Counted from the stretch's first letter, positions 50,402-60,098 are shown. The stretch: 64,000 bases of DNA from AP-15 sp963833745 (GCA_963833745.1 CAWHZD010000006.1:434001-498000); one strand, 5' to 3'. The notes: generated by a model from the sequence alone, not told the origin. A program made the numbers and translations.

Positions 50402-50787
50402 GGATCGGCTCGTCCTTTATGCATGCGGCGCCCGAGCCCGACGATCGCCGGCTGTGAGCCGCATAATCAGCCGCTGCCGCGCAGAGGTCCCGATGAAACC
50501 GGCAGGGTGCGGTTTTCTTCGCGGAGGCACTAGCGAGCGAGCGCCGGCTGCTCGGGCTTTGTCCGAACAGTGATTGGCATCATACAGGACCACGTTATCG
50601 TGGATCCAGAGCAACCTTATATTGCATCGGGGTGGGTTTAACACCACCCTACTTGCCGGTGCCGCCGGCGTCCCGGCGTCCGCCGGGGGCGGCAACGAGC
50701 CCGGAGTCCGGGCGAACCCATTGGTCGGCGCGACGATCCGAAGGCCGCGCCAGTGGGTCGCGCCGTGTCGTCGGCCCGAGCACCGGA
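50402..50787. other. Intergenic region upstream of kaiC
   Basis: About 390 bases between the end of merR and the start of kaiC, both on the minus strand, so it must hold the kai promoter. A perfect inverted repeat CCACGTTATCGTGG lies at 50590-50603, about 190 bases before the GTG, in a relatively AT-rich patch; it could be an operator. No gene is supported here. Confidence 0.4.
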
Positions 50788-51279
50788 TCACCGCGGGACG
50801 AGCTGTGCGAGCATTGCCCTGATTTCGAGGAGATCGCGGCGCACCTTCTCGAGCGCCTCGCGAAGGGCCTGCCGGGACGGTGCGGCGCCGACGAGACGCT
50901 CGGACCTGGGGGCGGGCGGATCGAGTGCGCACAAGTCGGGTCGAGGTTCCTCTTCAAAAGGCGCCACCGCCGGCGCATCGCCACGCAACCCGCCTTCGCG
51001 CAACAGCTTTTGCACACCGCGAATCGTGTAGCCCTGCTGATAAAGACATTGCCGGATCCGCCGTAGCAGATCCACGTCTTCCGGCCGAAAATACCGTCGG
51101 CCGCCGCCGCGCTTCAGCGGTTTGACTTGCGGGAATTTCGATTCCCAAAAGCGCAGCACATGAGCCGGCAGATCGAGCTCTTCGGCGACCTCGCCGGTTG
51201 TGCGAAAAGCTGTCGCCGATTTGGTGACACGTCGACCGCTTTCCCCCTCGTCGGCCCGCGACAGCTCGGTCCGATTCAC
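50788..51279 (-). CDS. MerR-family transcriptional regulator
   Basis: About 163 residues. The winged-helix N-terminus FRTTGEVAEELDLPAHVLRFWESKFPQVKPLKRGGGRRYFRPEDVDLLRRI is a standard MerR-type DNA-binding domain. The C-terminus is a short helix with no effector Cys residues. It is the regulator regularly found after ihfA in alphaproteobacteria. The start is unclear: I use the GTG at 51279, one base after the ihfA stop, because no ATG is in frame before the domain. Confidence 0.82.
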   Translation of the reverse strand: MNRTELSRADEGESGRRVTKSATAFRTTGEVAEELDLPAHVLRFWESKFPQVKPLKRGGGRRYFRPEDVDLLRRIRQCLYQQGYTIRGVQKLLREGGLRGDAPAVAPFEEEPRPDLCALDPPAPRSERLVGAAPSRQALREALEKVRRDLLEIRAMLAQLVPR

Positions 51280-51280
51280 C

Positions 51281-51637
51281 TCAGCCCGAAGACGCCTTGG
51301 CCTTGGCCGCGGCCTCCTGCGGGCCATCCTCGGCGCCTTCGGCCAGGCCGCTGTTGATCTGGTTCTTCAGCGCGTGGCTTGCGCGAAAGACCAGCACCCG
51401 GCGCGGGCTGATCGGAACCTCCTGGCCGGTCTTCGGGTTGCGGCCGATCCGCTGCCCTTTCTGGCGCACCGCAAAGCTGCCGAAAGACGAGATCTTGACC
51501 ATCTCGCCGCGTTCGAGCGCACCCGAGATTTCGGCGATCACCGATTCGACGAGTTCGGCCAATTCGTTTCGCGACAATCCGACTTCCTGATAGACCGCTT
51601 CGCTGAGCTGCGCACGTGTCACCGTATGCCCGGACAT
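51281..51637 (-). CDS. ihfA: Integration host factor subunit alpha
   Basis: A 118-residue HU-family DNA-bending protein. VTRAQLSEAVYQEVGLSR, VKISSFGSFAVRQK and the beta-arm GRNPKTGQEVPISPRRVLVFRAS are the IHF-alpha pattern. The C-terminal 20 residues are an Ala/Lys extension not seen in E. coli. GGGAGGGG precedes the ATG at 51637. IHF also bends DNA at sigma-54 promoters such as the one at 20602. Confidence 0.93.
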   Translation of the reverse strand: MSGHTVTRAQLSEAVYQEVGLSRNELAELVESVIAEISGALERGEMVKISSFGSFAVRQKGQRIGRNPKTGQEVPISPRRVLVFRASHALKNQINSGLAEGAEDGPQEAAAKAKASSG

Positions 51638-51741
51638 CAACCCCTCCCGCTTTTGGAGAAGGTTACTCCGGCGCGAAAATCGCGTCAAATTCCAAAGTGT
51701 TGCCGGCCTCGGCCGGGCTCTGCCGCGTCCGTTATGGGGCG

Positions 51742-52713
51742 CTACCAGCGCACCAGGCTCGCGCCCCAGCTCAGGCCCCCGCCGAGCGCCTCCATCAGCA
51801 CCAGATGCCCCGGACGGATGCGGCCGTCGGCTGCCGCGGCCGCCAGGGCCAGCGGGATCGATGCGGCCGAGGTGTTGGCATGGCGCTCGATCGTGGAGAC
51901 GATCTTGTCGGACGACAGGCCGAGCTTTCGCGCCACCCCGTCGATGATCCGGCTGTTCGCCTGATGCGGTACCAGCCAGTCCACGTCCGCCGCGGCGAGC
52001 GCGTTGGCGGCGAGAGCTTCGTCGACCACCTCGCTCAGATGCTGCACCGCCTGACGGAAGACCTCCCGCCCTTCCATCCGCAGGTAGCCGGTGCGGCGGG
52101 TGGAGGACGGGCCGCCGTCGACATAGAGAATGCCGTATTGCCGTCCGTCGGAATGCAAATGGGTCGACAGGATGCCGCGGCCGCGCGGGCCGGGATCGGC
52201 TACCGCCTGCAGCGCGAGCGCGCCGGCGCCGTCGCCGAACAGCACACAGGTGCCGCGATCCTCCCAGTCGAGAATCCGCGAGAAGGTTTCGGCGCCGATC
52301 ACCAGCGCGGTGCGGGCCTGCCCGAGCCGCAACGCGTTGTCGGCCGTCGCCAGCGCAAAGATGAACCCGGCACAGACCGCCTGCACGTCGAAGGCGGCAC
52401 CCCGGTGCATGCCAAGCTGCGCCTGCACCTTGGTCGCGGTCGCCGGAAAGGTATTGTCCGGGGTGGCCGTCGCCAGCACGATCAGATCGAGGTCGGTGCC
52501 GCTCATCCCGGCGTCGGAAAGGGCGTGCTGCGCCGCGCGGACGGCCAGATCCGAGGTCAGTTCGCCGTCGGCTGCCAGCCGCCGCTCGCCAATACCGGTG
52601 CGCTGGCGGATCCAGTCGTCGGAGGTATCGAGACGGGCGGCCAGATCTTTATTGGTGACGATCTGCTCGGGCAGATAGGCGCCGCAGCCGATGATCTGGG
52701 AACGCAACACCAT
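51742..52713 (-). CDS. fabH: 3-oxoacyl-ACP synthase III
   Basis: A 323-residue KAS III that starts fatty acid synthesis from acetyl-CoA and malonyl-ACP. The catalytic Cys is in DVQAVCAGF near residue 113, His in VPHQANSRI near residue 248 and Asn in ERHANTSAAS near residue 278. It follows plsX by nine bases, the universal plsX-fabH pair. Confidence 0.96.
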   Translation of the reverse strand: MVLRSQIIGCGAYLPEQIVTNKDLAARLDTSDDWIRQRTGIGERRLAADGELTSDLAVRAAQHALSDAGMSGTDLDLIVLATATPDNTFPATATKVQAQLGMHRGAAFDVQAVCAGFIFALATADNALRLGQARTALVIGAETFSRILDWEDRGTCVLFGDGAGALALQAVADPGPRGRGILSTHLHSDGRQYGILYVDGGPSSTRRTGYLRMEGREVFRQAVQHLSEVVDEALAANALAAADVDWLVPHQANSRIIDGVARKLGLSSDKIVSTIERHANTSAASIPLALAAAAADGRIRPGHLVLMEALGGGLSWGASLVRW

Positions 52714-52722
52714 GCCGCGCGC

Positions 52723-53769
52723 TCACAGAGCCGCTGGCTGAGGCGCAGCCGGGGCCGCGTCGAGGCGCGCGAGATCGAGCCGGATCTTGTCGAGGAAACC
52801 GTTTACCTGCATGTCGACGGCGACGCCGATCGCATGGGAAAAGCCCAGCGCGTCGGTCGACCCATGGCTCTTCACCGCGATGCCGCGCAGGCCGAGGAAC
52901 ACCGCCCCGTTGTGGCGGCGCGGGTCGATCCGCATCTGCAACTTCCGCAATGCATTGCGGGCGAAAAAATAGCCGATGCGCGCCGACAGCGAATGTCGAA
53001 ACGCTCCGGCCAGGAACTCGCTGAACAGTTTCGCGGTCCCCTCGGCAGTCTTGACCGAAATATTGCCGCTAAACCCGTCGGTGACGACGACGTCGACCGT
53101 GCCGGCGGCGATGTCGTCGCCTTCGATAAACCCGAAAAAGCGGATCGGGCTCAGCGCGCTGCGCAGCCGCAGGCTGGCGGCGCGCACTGCGTCATTGCCC
53201 TTTTGATCCTCCGAGCCGACATTGAGCAATCCGACGGTCGGCTCAACCAGACCCAGCACCGTGCGGGCAAAGGCGTCGCCCAACAACGCGAATTGAACCA
53301 AATTGTCGGCGTCGCACTCGACATTGGCGCCGAGGTCGAGCATCACGCTCTCGCCGCGCTGGGTCGGAAAGAACGAGGCGATCGCCGGCCGATCGATCCC
53401 AGGCAAGGTCTTCAGCACAAATTTCGCCATCGCCATCAAGGCGCCGGTGTTGCCGGCAGAGACGACGCCGTCAGCCAAGCCCTCGGCGACGGCGTCGATC
53501 GCCAGCCTCATGCTCGACTGCCGGCCGGCGCGCAACGCCACCGAGGGTTTGTCGTCGTCCATCACCATCTCGTGGGTGTGGTGCAGATCGACGGCCGCGG
53601 CAAGGTGCGGCAGCTTGGCGAGCAACGGCCGGATGCCGGTTTCCTCGCCGAACAGCATAAAGCGTAAGCCGGGATGACGCTGGAGAGCCATGTCGGCGCC
53701 GCGCAACACCATGTCCGGCGCACGGGCGCCGCCCATCGCGTCAAGAGCGATCGTAATGCCTTCGCTCAC
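52723..53769 (-). CDS. plsX: Phosphate acyltransferase PlsX
   Basis: A 348-residue enzyme that makes acyl-phosphate from acyl-ACP for phospholipid synthesis. IALDAMGGARAPDMVL, SAGNTGALMAMAKF, GANVECDADNLVQFA and VTDGFSGNISVKTAEG are the conserved blocks. It lies between rpmF and fabH, the usual order. Confidence 0.96.
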   Translation of the reverse strand: MSEGITIALDAMGGARAPDMVLRGADMALQRHPGLRFMLFGEETGIRPLLAKLPHLAAAVDLHHTHEMVMDDDKPSVALRAGRQSSMRLAIDAVAEGLADGVVSAGNTGALMAMAKFVLKTLPGIDRPAIASFFPTQRGESVMLDLGANVECDADNLVQFALLGDAFARTVLGLVEPTVGLLNVGSEDQKGNDAVRAASLRLRSALSPIRFFGFIEGDDIAAGTVDVVVTDGFSGNISVKTAEGTAKLFSEFLAGAFRHSLSARIGYFFARNALRKLQMRIDPRRHNGAVFLGLRGIAVKSHGSTDALGFSHAIGVAVDMQVNGFLDKIRLDLARLDAAPAAPQPAAL

Positions 53770-53799
53770 CGCCGCGCCGCCTCCTGCCGGCGAAAACCC

Positions 53800-53988
53800 T
53801 CAGGCTGTCTCCGAACGCGGGGTGGTCACTTCGCGGCCGTCGTAATAGCCGCAGGCGTCGCACAAATGGTGCGGGCGCTTGAGCTCGCCGCAGTTTGGGC
53901 ATTCGGCATAGGTCGCCGGTTTGAGGGCATGGTGCGAACGCCGCATATTGCGGCGCGACGGTGAGGTTTTCTTTTTTGGAACGGCCAT
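53800..53988 (-). CDS. rpmF: 50S ribosomal protein L32
   Basis: A 62-residue L32. MAVPKKKTSPSRRNMRRSHH is the canonical start and the zinc ribbon is CPNC with CDAC. It comes between the DUF177 gene and plsX, as in most proteobacteria. The ATG is at 53988. Confidence 0.96.
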   Translation of the reverse strand: MAVPKKKTSPSRRNMRRSHHALKPATYAECPNCGELKRPHHLCDACGYYDGREVTTPRSETA

Positions 53989-54086
53989 GGGAAACTCGTT
54001 TTGGGGATCGTGGGGTGCCCGCGGTAATAGCCAAAAACACCACTGGCGGCAATAAGCATGGCGCGGTCCGCCCCCCGCCCGAAGCG

Positions 54087-54626
54087 TCAGCTGTGAGGCG
54101 ACCCGCGCAACCTCGCCAGTCCGGCAAACGGACCGCTCTGTGGTTCGCCAGGTGCGGTGGGGGATTCGCCAGCCGCGGTGGGCTCGACGGCGGCATCGGG
54201 TAGCCGGGGGAATTCCGGGAGCACCAGCGACAGCTCCTGCGCCACGGCTTCCCCGATGTCGATACTGTCGCCGCTCAACGGTTCGAACACCGGCTCGTCG
54301 ACCTCCAGGTCGATTTCGGGCTGCTCCTCGTCGGCGGGACCGTAGAGCAGCGTGAAATTCTGGACGATCTCGGCCGGAACGGGATCGAGCGTGACGACGC
54401 AGCTCTGTGTGAACGCGGCTTCGAAACCAGCTTCGAGCCGGATCCGGCCGCCGCTCTCGCGGTGCAACGTCACGACCGCGGTCAGACGGTCGAGAGCCAC
54501 CAAGTCGAACCGCCGGGCGAGACGCTGGCGCTCCTCGGCCACCGCCTCGATCTGCTGCCGAAACGATTCCGGACCCAGCCGTGCGAGCGGAACCAGGCGC
54601 GAGAATTCGGGCGGCGACCTGCTCAT
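54087..54626 (-). CDS. DUF177 (YceD-like) protein
   Basis: A 179-residue protein of the YceD/DUF177 family, which is tied to 23S rRNA accumulation or L32 function in other species. The central AAFTQSCVVTLDPVPAEI with one Cys and the acidic block EIDLEVDEPVFEPLSGDSIDIGEAVAQEL are diagnostic. It overlaps the upstream chaperone gene by four bases (ATGA) and lies just before rpmF. Confidence 0.88.
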   Translation of the reverse strand: MSRSPPEFSRLVPLARLGPESFRQQIEAVAEERQRLARRFDLVALDRLTAVVTLHRESGGRIRLEAGFEAAFTQSCVVTLDPVPAEIVQNFTLLYGPADEEQPEIDLEVDEPVFEPLSGDSIDIGEAVAQELSLVLPEFPRLPDAAVEPTAAGESPTAPGEPQSGPFAGLARLRGSPHS

Positions 54627-55198
54627 CCGTGCCGGGCACGCTCCGCCGGCGCGGCGTTAAATCCGGCGCCGCGCGGAAGCGGGAACCGCACGACTCCCCC
54701 GAACAGATCGGCCGACGACTGCCGCGCCAACGCCAAAACCGCGCAACGCACGTAACCGGTCATCGTCTCGATAGTCGCGTCCGATTCGCCGACGGTCCCG
54801 AAGAGGTTGCGCGCCAGTGCGGCGCTCAGCGCCGAATCGTCCTGCTCGAGCCCGGCCTGATATGCCCGAATTCGGCCATAAAAGCCTTGTGCCATGCGCT
54901 TCACATGGCGGCCGACGCTCAAATCGCCGGTTCCCATCTCGCGCAACCCTTGGTCCATGTCCGCGAACATTGCGTCGAAAAAGGCCTGAGACACCGCCTC
55001 GGATCGCGGCCGCTCGGATTTCAAACGATGAAGATAGAGAAACGCATGCAGGCAAATCAGCTCGAACCGCCCGTCGAGGGTGTCCGGAACGCCAAACGCG
55101 GTAAAGAACATTGGCTGGCGGGCTTGCTCGACGACGCCGCGGTAGGCGAGTTCCGCTGCGTCGCGAACCGATTTGCGTCGGGAGAAGGAGATCACCAC
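54623..55198 (-). CDS. Ubiquinol-cytochrome c chaperone family protein
   Basis: A 191-residue homologue of mitochondrial CBP3/UQCC1, needed for cytochrome b and bc1 complex assembly. The all-helical pattern with RGVVEQARQPMFFTAFGVPDT, FELICLHAFLYLHRLK and DMDQGLREMGTGDLSVGRHVKRM is characteristic. It is found next to the DUF177 gene in many alphaproteobacteria. It is divergent from bamE. Confidence 0.9.
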   Translation of the reverse strand: MVISFSRRKSVRDAAELAYRGVVEQARQPMFFTAFGVPDTLDGRFELICLHAFLYLHRLKSERPRSEAVSQAFFDAMFADMDQGLREMGTGDLSVGRHVKRMAQGFYGRIRAYQAGLEQDDSALSAALARNLFGTVGESDATIETMTGYVRCAVLALARQSSADLFGGVVRFPLPRGAGFNAAPAERARHG

Positions 55199-55333
55199 CG
55201 GGCTCGCGCTTCAGACACCGGCAACATTGACCATCGCTGCGCCTCTGCCGAAGTTGTCGGCCTCAATTGGGCGTGGACTCGGCCGATTTCAACAGAAGCC
55301 TGGTCGCGCACACCCCCAACTCGCCGCCGGGTC

Positions 55334-55843
55334 ATGCCTGCCTTGCGAATCTCCTTCCTGCTGGCGGCGATCGGCGTCGCGGTGATCCCTGCCGCCTGCT
55401 CGACAACGGTAGAACAGCGCGGCAACCTCCCTCCCGCCGATGAAGTCGCTCAAATTCATCCCGGCAAAACCACCAAGGACCAAGTCGTTAAAATATTAGG
55501 GACCCCTTCGAGCGTCGGCGTCTTCAATGACAAGGACTGGTATTATATCAGTTCGCGCACAAAGCAATTCTCGTTTCTTGATCCGAAGGTACTCGACCAG
55601 CAAGTCTTTGTTGTCGCTTTCAACGATGACGGCGTTGTCAGATCAGTCGACCACAAGACGTTGGAAGATGGGAAGGCGGTCGTGCCGATCGCCCGCGCTA
55701 CCCCGGCGCCCGGCCGCGAATTGTCGTTCCTGGAGCAGCTGCTCGGCAACCTCGGCAAGTTCAACAGCACCGGCGGGGGAGGTGAGCCGAGCAGCAGCAG
55801 CGGGGGCCGGGCCCCGGGCCCCAACCCGCAGAGCGAGGAATAA
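55334..55843 (+). CDS. bamE: Outer membrane assembly lipoprotein BamE
   Basis: A 169-residue SmpA/BamE lipoprotein. The signal peptide ends IPAACS. The domain shows QIHPGKTTKDQVVKILGTPSS and the WYYISS strand, the usual BamE fold that stabilises the Bam complex. A Gly/Ser/Pro-rich tail of about 35 residues is extra. I start at 55334; the longer frame upstream covers the divergent chaperone gene. Confidence 0.9.
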   Translation: MPALRISFLLAAIGVAVIPAACSTTVEQRGNLPPADEVAQIHPGKTTKDQVVKILGTPSSVGVFNDKDWYYISSRTKQFSFLDPKVLDQQVFVVAFNDDGVVRSVDHKTLEDGKAVVPIARATPAPGRELSFLEQLLGNLGKFNSTGGGGEPSSSSGGRAPGPNPQSEE

Positions 55844-55871
55844 CCGGCGCCGTCCCCGATCGGCCGCGGGT

Positions 55872-57968
55872 TCAGATCGCCCATTTCGCCAGAATGGCGA
55901 GCAGCAGCAACGCGACGATGTTGGTGATCTTGATCATCGGGTTGACCGCCGGCCCGGCGGTGTCCTTATAGGGATCGCCAACCGTATCCCCGGTCACCGC
56001 AGCCTTGTGCGGCTCCGAACCCTTGCCGCCGTGATGGCCTTCCTCGATGTATTTCTTGGCGTTGTCCCAGGCGCCGCCGCCCGAGGTCATCGAGATCGCG
56101 ACGAAGATCCCGGTTACGATCGTGCCGAGCAGCATCGCGCCGAGCGCGCTGAAGGCCGCCGACCGGCCGGCGATCGCCGCGATGACGAAATAGAGGACGA
56201 TCGGCGCCAGCACCGGCAGTAGGGACGGGATGATCATCTCGCGGATCGCAGCCCGGGTCAGCATGTCGACCGCGAGACCGTAATCGGGCTTGGCGCGGCC
56301 TTCCATGATCCCGGGGATCTCGCGGAACTGGCGCCGCACCTCGATCACGACGGAGCCGGCCGCACGCCCGACCGCGGTCATGCCCATCGAGCCGAACAGG
56401 TAGGGCAACAACCCGCCGATGAAGAGCCCGATCACGACATACGGGTCCTGCAATGCGAAATGCACGTCGAGGCTCGGGAAATAGTGCTTCAAATCCTCGG
56501 TATAGGCGGCAAACAGCACCAAGGAGGCGAGCCCGGCCGAACCGATCGCATAGCCCTTGGTCACCGCCTTCGTCGTGTTACCCACCGCGTCGAGTGCGTC
56601 GGTGGTGCGCCTGACCTCACGCGGCAGGTCGGCCATCTCGGCGATGCCGCCGGCGTTGTCGGTGACCGGACCGTAGGCGTCGAGCGCAATGATCATCCCC
56701 GCCAGCGCCAGCATCGTCGTCGCGGCGACGCCGATCCCGAACAGTCCGCCGACCAGGAACGAGGCGATGATGCCGACGCAGATCACGACGACCGGCAACG
56801 CCGTCGCCTCCATCGAGACTGCCAAGCCCTGGATGACGTTGGTGCCGTGACCGGTCGTCGAGCTTTGGGCGATGCTGCGCACCGGCCGATACTCGGTCGC
56901 CGTGTAGTATTCGGTGATCCAGACGATAAAGCCGGTGACCAGAAGCCCGACAATCGCGCACAGCCATAAGCCGAGCCCGTCGACCACGCCGCCGGTGGTC
57001 ATCGCCAGCGGCTCTGAGAACCCGAACAGCCAGTTGATGACCAGCGCGATCGCTATGATCGACAGGATGCCGGTCGCGATCAGGCCCTTGTAAAGCGCCA
57101 TCATGATGCCGTTGCCGGCGCCGAGCCGTACAAAGAACGTGCCGATCACCGAGGTCACGATGCACACGGCGCCGATCACCAGCGGCAGCAGCAGCATCTT
57201 GTCGCGCAGCGGCTGGGTAAAGAAGATCGCGGCCAGCAGCATTGTCGCGACCATCGTCACGACATAGGTCTCAAACAGGTCCGCCGCCATACCGGCGCAG
57301 TCGCCGACGTTGTCGCCGACATTGTCGGCGATGACCGCCGGGTTGCGCGGGTCGTCTTCGGGGATGCCGGCCTCGACCTTGCCGACGAGGTCGGCGCCGA
57401 CATCGGCGCCCTTGGTGAATATCCCGCCGCCGAGCCGCGCGAAGATCGAGATCAGCGACGCGCCAAAGCTCAACCCCACCATCGCTTCCAGCACCGGCCG
57501 CAGATCATCGCCGACCAGCGTCGCGCGCAGAACGAAATAGTAGATCGACACGCCGAGCAGCCCGAGCCCGACCACCAAAAGCCCCGTCACCGCCCCCGCC
57601 TTGAAGGCGATCGCGAGCCCGGATTTGAGCCCGCCGCGCGCGGCTTGGGCAGTGCGCACATTGGCCCGCACCGACACATTCATGCCGATATAGCCGGCGC
57701 TCGCCGACAGCACCGAGCCGATCAGGTAGCCGATGGCAACACGCAACCCGAGCAGCACGCCGAGAATGATCAGAATCACGATGCCGACGATCGCGACGGC
57801 GCGGTATTGGCGGTTGAGGTAGGCGCGCGCGCCGACCTGCACCGCGCCCGAGATTTCCTGCATTCGGGCGCTACCGGCATTGGCACTCAGCACCTGCCGG
57901 CTGGTGACCAAGCCATAGAGCAAGGCCAGGACGCCGCAGGCGATGACGAGGTAATATGCGCTAGGCAT
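55872..57968 (-). CDS. hppA: Membrane proton-translocating pyrophosphatase
   Basis: A 698-residue pump with about 16 transmembrane helices. GIFTKGADVGADLVGKVEAG and DDPRNPAVIADNVGDNVGD bind pyrophosphate and Mg. The residue after GNTT is Lys (GNTTKA), the hallmark of the potassium-independent class. It couples PPi hydrolysis to proton export. I start at 57968. It follows thiL, the usual gene order in this group. Confidence 0.95.
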   Translation of the reverse strand: MPSAYYLVIACGVLALLYGLVTSRQVLSANAGSARMQEISGAVQVGARAYLNRQYRAVAIVGIVILIILGVLLGLRVAIGYLIGSVLSASAGYIGMNVSVRANVRTAQAARGGLKSGLAIAFKAGAVTGLLVVGLGLLGVSIYYFVLRATLVGDDLRPVLEAMVGLSFGASLISIFARLGGGIFTKGADVGADLVGKVEAGIPEDDPRNPAVIADNVGDNVGDCAGMAADLFETYVVTMVATMLLAAIFFTQPLRDKMLLLPLVIGAVCIVTSVIGTFFVRLGAGNGIMMALYKGLIATGILSIIAIALVINWLFGFSEPLAMTTGGVVDGLGLWLCAIVGLLVTGFIVWITEYYTATEYRPVRSIAQSSTTGHGTNVIQGLAVSMEATALPVVVICVGIIASFLVGGLFGIGVAATTMLALAGMIIALDAYGPVTDNAGGIAEMADLPREVRRTTDALDAVGNTTKAVTKGYAIGSAGLASLVLFAAYTEDLKHYFPSLDVHFALQDPYVVIGLFIGGLLPYLFGSMGMTAVGRAAGSVVIEVRRQFREIPGIMEGRAKPDYGLAVDMLTRAAIREMIIPSLLPVLAPIVLYFVIAAIAGRSAAFSALGAMLLGTIVTGIFVAISMTSGGGAWDNAKKYIEEGHHGGKGSEPHKAAVTGDTVGDPYKDTAGPAVNPMIKITNIVALLLLAILAKWAI

Positions 57969-58152
57969 CTGACAGCTCACCACCAGCCAATAAGGGAGAC
58001 CCTCCGCCGCCCATCGGGGCAAGCTGGAGCGGCCGGAACATGGCAGAAGCGCATTCTTTGGGCAACCGCCCAGCAAGCGACCCCAGGACGCCGCCTTCTC
58101 GTCACTTGCTTGCCCCACTTGCGACAGCGACGGCCGGTATCAGCAGCTGTCC

Positions 58153-59160
58153 CTAGAAATGGCGGTAGCCAGAGGTCCCGACCGCGACCTCGCGACCGAC
58201 CGCATCGACGAGGCGCACGCCGTCACCGGGCTCGATCCCGCCGATTCGCGTGACCGCGATCGCGAGCCGCGAGCCGAGGCTGCGAATGACGTCCGCCGCT
58301 GCGGGGGCCGCCGTGAACAGCAGCTCGTAGTCGTCTCCGCCTGCGGTCAGCTGCGGAGCGACGCCCGGCTCCAGTGCGACCACCGCCCGTGCGGCCGGCG
58401 ACATCGGCAACGCCGGCAGCTCGACAACCGCAGCCACATTCGAGGTCTGGCAAATGTGGCCGAGATCGGCGAGCAGCCCGTCGGACACGTCGATCATCGC
58501 ATGCGCGACGCCCGCCAGCGCCGGCCCCAAACTCACGCGCGGCTCGGGAAGCCGAAATCGGCCGATCAGCGCCGCGCGATGTCGCGCCGTGAGCTGCGGA
58601 TAGGCGCCGCGCAAGACGCCGAGCCCGAGATAGGCGTCGCCGATCGTCCCGGAGACCCAGACATCGTCCCCGGCCTGCGCCCTGCTGCGGCGGACCTCGG
58701 CTCCCGCCGCGACCTCGCCGATCGCGGTCAGGGACAAAGCCGCCGGTCCCGGTGTCGCGACCGAGTCACCGCCGAGCAGCTCGACCCCGTACCGCTTCTG
58801 GTCCTCGCCCAGCCCGCGTGCAAACGTGTCGACCCAGTCCGCCCCGAGCGATGCCGGCAGCGCCGTCGTCAGCAGGTAGTGCAGCGGCCGCGCACCCATC
58901 GCCGCCAGGTCCGACAAATTGACCCGCAGCAGCTTCTTGGCGACGAGGTCAGGCGGATCGTCAGCCAGATAATGCACGCCGGCGACGATCGCGTCGGCGG
59001 TCAAGACCAGTCGAAAGCCGGCGCGGCAATCGACCAGCGCCGCGTCGTCGAGCAGGTCAAGCCCGCCGGGCCCCGCCAACGGCGCGAAATAGCGGCGGAT
59101 GCGCTCGAATTCGCCGGGCGCCTCGTCCGCTGTGGCCGAGCGGTTCGCCACCGCCCTCAC
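58153..59160 (-). CDS. thiL: Thiamine-monophosphate kinase
   Basis: A 335-residue ThiL that makes thiamine diphosphate from the monophosphate. DLLDDAALVD, LTADAIVAGVHYL, NLSDLAAMGARP, GGDSVATPG and DVSDGLLADLGHI are the ATP and Mg-binding blocks. Its GTG start overlaps the nusB stop (GTGA), so the two are coupled. Confidence 0.94.
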   Translation of the reverse strand: MRAVANRSATADEAPGEFERIRRYFAPLAGPGGLDLLDDAALVDCRAGFRLVLTADAIVAGVHYLADDPPDLVAKKLLRVNLSDLAAMGARPLHYLLTTALPASLGADWVDTFARGLGEDQKRYGVELLGGDSVATPGPAALSLTAIGEVAAGAEVRRSRAQAGDDVWVSGTIGDAYLGLGVLRGAYPQLTARHRAALIGRFRLPEPRVSLGPALAGVAHAMIDVSDGLLADLGHICQTSNVAAVVELPALPMSPAARAVVALEPGVAPQLTAGGDDYELLFTAAPAAADVIRSLGSRLAIAVTRIGGIEPGDGVRLVDAVGREVAVGTSGYRHF

Positions 59161-59655
59161 ATATCCGCGGGGCGCAGGGTGCGGCCCAACCGGTCGAGCA
59201 CGCCGTTAGCAAGCGCCGGCTCCTTGTCGGTGAAGAAAGCATGGGCGAGCGAGATGTATTCGCTGATCGAAACCCGCGCCGGCACATCCACGCGATGCAC
59301 CAATTCCCAGGCGCCGGCGCGCAGGATCGCGCGCAGCACCGAGTTCGAGCCGCGCCAGCGGCCAATCCTCGACCAGCGCGACCGAGATATCGCCGTCGAG
59401 CCGCTCCTGATCGGCGACGACCCCACGCACGATGTCGGCAAAAAACGCCGGGTCGGCCTCGGCTAATTGGTCGCCCTCGATCTCCTGGCCGAGCCGATAG
59501 CGGGCGAATTCGCGCACGACCGCTTCGGCGTCGAGCGCGGGGTTCAGCTCGAGCTGATAGAGCGCCTGCACCGCCGCGAGCCGCGACACGGTGCGCCGGC
59601 GCCCGCCGAGCCGCGGCCGACCGTCGCGCGTCGTATGGTCGTCGCCGGCGTTCAT
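59157..59655 (-). CDS. nusB: Transcription antitermination factor NusB, frameshifted near 59344
   Basis: Two frames together give a 165-residue NusB. The first has RRTVSRLAAVQALYQLEL and ends VEDWPLARLE; the second continues SVLRAILRAGAWELVHRVDVPARVSISEYISLAHAFF. Dropping one base around 59343-59346 joins them. NusB is important for rRNA antitermination, so a genuine knockout would be surprising; a sequencing indel is likely. ATG overlaps the ribH stop (ATGA). Confidence 0.9.
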
Positions 59656-60098
59656 CCGCCGCCCTGTGTGAAGCGCTCTCTCAGCTCGACGATCGCGAGA
59701 CAGGCGCGCACCGCCGCACCGGCATGGTCGCGGCCGTCGGGCGCCGCACGGGCCAGCGCCTGCGCCTCGTTCTCACAGGTCAGGATGCCGTAGCCGATCG
59801 CCAGCCCGTCGCGCACCGCGAGATCTTGTAAGCCGCGTGCGCTCTCGGCGCAGATATGGTCGTAATGCGTCGTCTCGCCGCGGATCACGCAGCCGAGCGC
59901 GACATACCCGTCGAACCGGCCGCTGGCCCGCGCCGCAAGACCGATCGCCGCCGGAATTTCGAACGAGCCCGGCACCTGCACCTGCTCGTGGCTGGCGCCG
60001 GCAGCGGCCAGCGCCTGCTCCGCCCCGCGCCGCAGCAGATCGGCGATATGCGCGTAATAAGGCGCCTCGACGACGAGGATATGCGGCGGTCGGCTCAT
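59652..60098 (-). CDS. ribH: 6,7-dimethyl-8-ribityllumazine synthase
   Basis: A 148-residue lumazine synthase, the penultimate step to riboflavin. VPGSFEIP binds the substrate chain, GCVIRGETTHYDHICAES holds the catalytic His, and GILTCENEAQA follows. It overlaps ribE by four bases and nusB by four bases. Confidence 0.96.
   Translation of the reverse strand: MSRPPHILVVEAPYYAHIADLLRRGAEQALAAAGASHEQVQVPGSFEIPAAIGLAARASGRFDGYVALGCVIRGETTHYDHICAESARGLQDLAVRDGLAIGYGILTCENEAQALARAAPDGRDHAGAAVRACLAIVELRERFTQGGG

Noticed and set aside
50574..50822. Short plus-strand open frame between kaiC and merR
   Set aside because: Starts without a ribosome site and reads through the end of merR on the other strand; no known motif.
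54581..55333. 250-residue extension in front of BamE
   Set aside because: It lies opposite the chaperone and DUF177 genes and has no protein character; the lipoprotein signal starts at 55334.
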